Shown here: positions 4,308 to 6,851 of the stretch, in pieces
Layout of the letters: each line of letters opens with the position of its first letter
How positions within the stretch are numbered: position 1 is the stretch's first letter
Assembly (NCBI GenBank): GCA_937967775.1
Contig: CALCJH010000193.1
Span: forward strand, 1 to 6,851
Reading direction: 5' to 3'
Length of the DNA: 6,851 nt
DNA from: an uncultured bacterium
GTDB taxonomy: Bacteria; Armatimonadota; UBA5829; DSUL01
Program-made: the position numbers and the translations under genes
The notes under the pieces: model-generated
The model's database searches: none
What the model was told of the DNA's origin: nothing
What the model saw: only the letters and a program-made list of their open reading frames with translations

Positions 4308-6851
4308 GGAAGGTCCTCCTTTGCCACCATGGCCGCCCGGGCGGCTCGGATAAGCTCCGGATCGCCGGGATAGGCATGTGGCGGAACGTCCCGCCAGTCG
4401 CGCGGAGCCTCCGCGGGAGTCCGGGGGACATCGCCCAGGGTCTCTGGATGGAAGACCTCGATCTCCGCTTCATCCCGCAGATCACTCCACGGGACAAGGA
4501 TACCTCGCCCCTGAAACAGGGGAACTTCCTCGCCATCAAGAATCGCTCTGACCGAGCCGTCGCCGGGAATTTTATGAATGCGAACAGAGACCCTTCGTCC
4601 CCGCATGCGAAGATTCCGGATGGAGGCCTCTGCCCACCCGGCAGGCAGGGCCGGCATCACACACAGGCCGTCCGCCTCCGGCTGCACCCCGAGAATGCAT
4701 CCCACCAGAAAATAGGTCGGCATTCCGGTCCAGCAGTAGTCAATGAGGTCCACCCCCTCGCCGGTCTCGGAATCGAAGTACTCGCGGAAATGCCCGAAGC
4801 GGCGGAGCTCGTCGAACACCATCTTCGTGTTGCGCCACGCCAGGTCGGCCGCCAGACTCCAGTATCCGTAGCGGCGCAGCCCGAGAATGACAAAGAGCGT
4901 CATCTGCACCCAGTTCGCGCCCATCCAGTGCGCGCGCGGGCCGAAGCCGGGCTCGTTGCGGGCCAGGGTGGGCGGGCCGTAGGGCGTGCCGAAGGTATCG
5001 GGATTGCTCAGAAGCGCGGCCAACGGCTCGTGGCGGCCGCCGGGTGCGATGCCGGCCCACAGAGGGAAGAACGTGGAGATGTCACGCGCCCGCGCCCAAG
5101 AGGGCACCACCTCGCCGATGCCGTAGTAGCAATGGTCCTCTTCGTGCCACATATAGGCGTTCATCAGAGTGGCACGGCGCAGGGCCATCTCAGCATAGCG
5201 GGTAGCTTCGCTGGCGTGGCCAAGTTCCCGCGCCATGGCCGCGAGTGTCTGCTCCTGGACCGCGAGATAGCAGTTCAGATCCAGCGCCTCCTGATACATT
5301 CCCCCGCACGTAAGGCGCCAAGTGGGCAGTGCGTCGTCATCACGGGCTGACTCCCAGGAGTAATTCCCCCAGTGACACAACCCCTCCCCGCAGCGGTCAC
5401 GCTCGCGAAGCCACCATTCGTGGTTGCACCTGCCGGACTCCCAGGCTTCCTGCAGGAAATCACGGTCGCCGCTCCACAGATAGGTCTGCCAGCACTCCCA
5501 CAGCAGTAGGGGAAGCATGGCCTCCTCCGTCTGTGTGCGCGCGCAGGAGGTGTGACTCACACCGTAAGGGTAACGCCCCTCCGGTGTCTGCTGACGGAGA
5601 TGACTGCGCAGGAACGCTATAGAAAGGCGCGGATCCACCTGATTCTGGAACAGAACAATCAGGCTCTCGTGCGCGTGCATCCCGTAGCTCCACCAGTTGA
5701 ACGGATCGTGCGCGTGCACGCGGCAGAAGTTGTAGAATGGCTCCCGCATTGCCCCGAGCGGGCTGAACGTGGAGGCCCGGACCAGCTCAAGGCAGGCGTA
5801 ATAGCACTCCTCCCAGCCCTCCTCCGGGACGCTCAGGGCTGGATAGGAGAAGTAGGGTGATACCGCCACCAGTAGCGAAGACCCGGCATCAAGGACCAGC
5901 GCCTCCTGGCAGGATTGCACCGCGGCGTCGAGCGCCTCCTGTTCACTCTCTTTCCGATACCACTGCGGAGCGATGTCGGGGTTCCAGTCATCCTGCAGAG
6001 TGAATCTCCGCAGGTTCACGGCCATCCGCACGGACCGTGTCTCACCGGGCGGGATCTCCACAGGCTCCATCTCCCGGAAGATGATGCCTGTTCCGCTCAG
6101 GTCGCCCGGCGCGTGCTGTCTGCGGGTAACATCAGCCGGACGCGATGACAGCAACGTTGCAAGCATTCTGCGGCCCCGGCTGCGCCCGCGGAACCATTCG
6201 TAGAAGCAGGCCGCGCCCAGCCGCCCTTCGGCGCTGGATCCGCGCCAGGCCAGTCCTCCGGCTGTGGTCTCCACACCCGGCCCGAACTTCTGGTCCGGCA
6301 GCGTGAACGGCTGCGGCGGCGGCTGCTCCAAAGAGCCGCGGGAGAGGGCATCTGTCACAAAAAACTGCCGGGGGCGCTTCCCGTGGTTGCGGGCGGTGAT
6401 CTCCGCCACCAAGGTATCCGAGCGGGCGCAGTGAAGCAGCACCTCGCACTCCAGACCCTCTCCCACATCGGCCCGCAGGATGGCCATATCCGCGATGTGC
6501 AGCAGAGTGCCGGACGAAGGCCGGAAACCAGCGTCATCGGGATCCACGGATATCCCGATGACATAATACAGATCCGAGTTCGGGTTCATGACACCGATCA
6601 GCCCGTCGTGCGGAGCCAGCTCCCACAGTTTCTCCTTGCTGAGCAGGTGCCACGCCGTATCGGCGTTGTAGTCCGTGCCGGGCGGGGAAGCGAAATCCTT
6701 CACGAGGTAGGGACAGGGCTTCTCCGCCAGGCTTTTCAGGACCGGCCACGATGTTCCGGCAACCGTGTGGGCCATCTCTGAAGGGAGCACGCCGGCTTCC
6801 GGAACGGCAAACCGGGGCAGAGAAGCAAGCAGCCGGGGCTCGCCCTCTCCG
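4304..6851 (-). CDS. GH63/MGH1-like (alpha/alpha)6-barrel glycoside hydrolase, 5'-partial
   Basis: The frame is open from the right edge to a TGA at 4306-4304, so the true start is probably outside the window. A GTG at 6790 is the first candidate inside it, but 20 more open codons precede it. Numbering from that GTG (828 residues), about 1-290 is beta-rich and looks like an N-terminal sandwich. About 300-700 is a helical barrel. Within it, WESARDDDALP (479-489) sits where GH63 and GH37 enzymes have a WESG-x-D motif carrying the general acid, suggesting Asp484. HWMGANW (621-627) followed by GLRRYG (637-642) resembles the GH63 'YWRG..W...N...GL..YG' block. REYFDSETGEG (669-679) resembles the segment carrying the general base, suggesting Glu670; WTGMPTYFLVG follows at 687-697. 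Residues 700-780 form a small beta domain ending in a Pro-rich tail. Family and catalytic residues are judged from memory of motifs; the substrate is unknown. Alternatives are a trehalase-like (GH37) or other clan member. It is the first visible gene of the operon and is probably translationally coupled to gene 2. Confidence 0.72.
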   Translation of the reverse strand, partial: GEGEPRLLASLPRFAVPEAGVLPSEMAHTVAGTSWPVLKSLAEKPCPYLVKDFASPPGTDYNADTAWHLLSKEKLWELAPHDGLIGVMNPNSDLYYVIGISVDPDDAGFRPSSGTLLHIADMAILRADVGEGLECEVLLHCARSDTLVAEITARNHGKRPRQFFVTDALSRGSLEQPPPQPFTLPDQKFGPGVETTAGGLAWRGSSAEGRLGAACFYEWFRGRSRGRRMLATLLSSRPADVTRRQHAPGDLSGTGIIFREMEPVEIPPGETRSVRMAVNLRRFTLQDDWNPDIAPQWYRKESEQEALDAAVQSCQEALVLDAGSSLLVAVSPYFSYPALSVPEEGWEECYYACLELVRASTFSPLGAMREPFYNFCRVHAHDPFNWWSYGMHAHESLIVLFQNQVDPRLSIAFLRSHLRQQTPEGRYPYGVSHTSCARTQTEEAMLPLLLWECWQTYLWSGDRDFLQEAWESGRCNHEWWLRERDRCGEGLCHWGNYSWESARDDDALPTWRLTCGGMYQEALDLNCYLAVQEQTLAAMARELGHASEATRYAEMALRRATLMNAYMWHEEDHCYYGIGEVVPSWARARDISTFFPLWAGIAPGGRHEPLAALLSNPDTFGTPYGPPTLARNEPGFGPRAHWMGANWVQMTLFVILGLRRYGYWSLAADLAWRNTKMVFDELRRFGHFREYFDSETGEGVDLIDYCWTGMPTYFLVGCILGVQPEADGLCVMPALPAGWAEASIRNLRMRGRRVSVRIHKIPGDGSVRAILDGEEVPLFQGRGILVPWSDLRDEAEIEVFHPETLGDVPRTPAEAPRDWRDVPPHAYPGDPELIRAARAAMVAKEDLP
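4315..4320 (-). promoter_or_regulatory. Ribosome binding site AGGAGG deciding the GTG start of gene 2
   Basis: The minus strand reads AGGAGG at 4320-4315, then seven bases, then GTG at 4307. The site is inside the last codons of the upstream gene (it encodes part of its Lys-Glu-Asp C-terminus). The stop TGA of that gene overlaps the GTG as GTGA. This perfect SD at ideal spacing supports the non-ATG start and suggests translational coupling between genes 1 and 2. Confidence 0.85.

Noticed and set aside
4064..5350. 428-codon open frame on the plus strand
   Set aside because: Antisense to genes 1 and 2, low-complexity Arg/Pro/His composition, no family resemblance; a shadow frame.

Overview
The window is a high-GC bacterial stretch (estimated by eye at a bit over 60% G+C) in which all supported genes lie on the minus strand. 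It reads as a carbohydrate-degradation operon transcribed from the right edge towards the left edge. The GC content, the large composite carbohydrate-active proteins and the dense packing would fit Armatimonadota, Planctomycetota or a similar polysaccharide-degrading phylum. There is no marker gene here, so the taxonomy is a guess.

Layout in order of transcription. (1) From the right edge to 4304: a large glycoside hydrolase-like protein whose start lies outside the window. It has a beta-rich N-terminal part, an (alpha/alpha)6-barrel resembling the GH63 / mannosylglycerate-hydrolase (MGH1-like) group, and a small C-terminal beta domain. (2) 4307 to 2049: a 752-residue protein that starts at GTG, overlaps gene 1 by 4 bases and has a strong Shine-Dalgarno sequence inside the end of gene 1. 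Its architecture resembles the PcRGLX/YetA (PL26-type rhamnogalacturonan exolyase-like) proteins, and it has no signal peptide. (3) A 114-base gap, 2048 to 1935, holding an interrupted inverted repeat, half of an exact 18-base repeat, and the ribosome binding site of gene 3. (4) 1934 to the left edge: a gene of at least 644 codons for an apparently exported multi-domain protein. It has a signal peptide, discoidin-like beta domains, a large beta-sandwich region and the beginning of what looks like another alpha-helical toroid. It is cut off by the window.

All three proteins share the plan 'beta-sandwich domain(s) followed by an alpha/alpha toroid', common in glycoside hydrolases and polysaccharide lyases. 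The likely division of labour is an exported enzyme (gene 3) acting on a polymer and a cytoplasmic lyase/hydrolase-like enzyme (gene 2) finishing oligosaccharides; where gene 1 acts cannot be told because its N-terminus is missing. Pectin-type rhamnogalacturonan is a possible substrate, resting only on the gene 2 resemblance. No transporter, regulator, RNA gene, CRISPR array or mobile element is visible. All plus-strand open frames look like antisense shadows of high-GC coding DNA.
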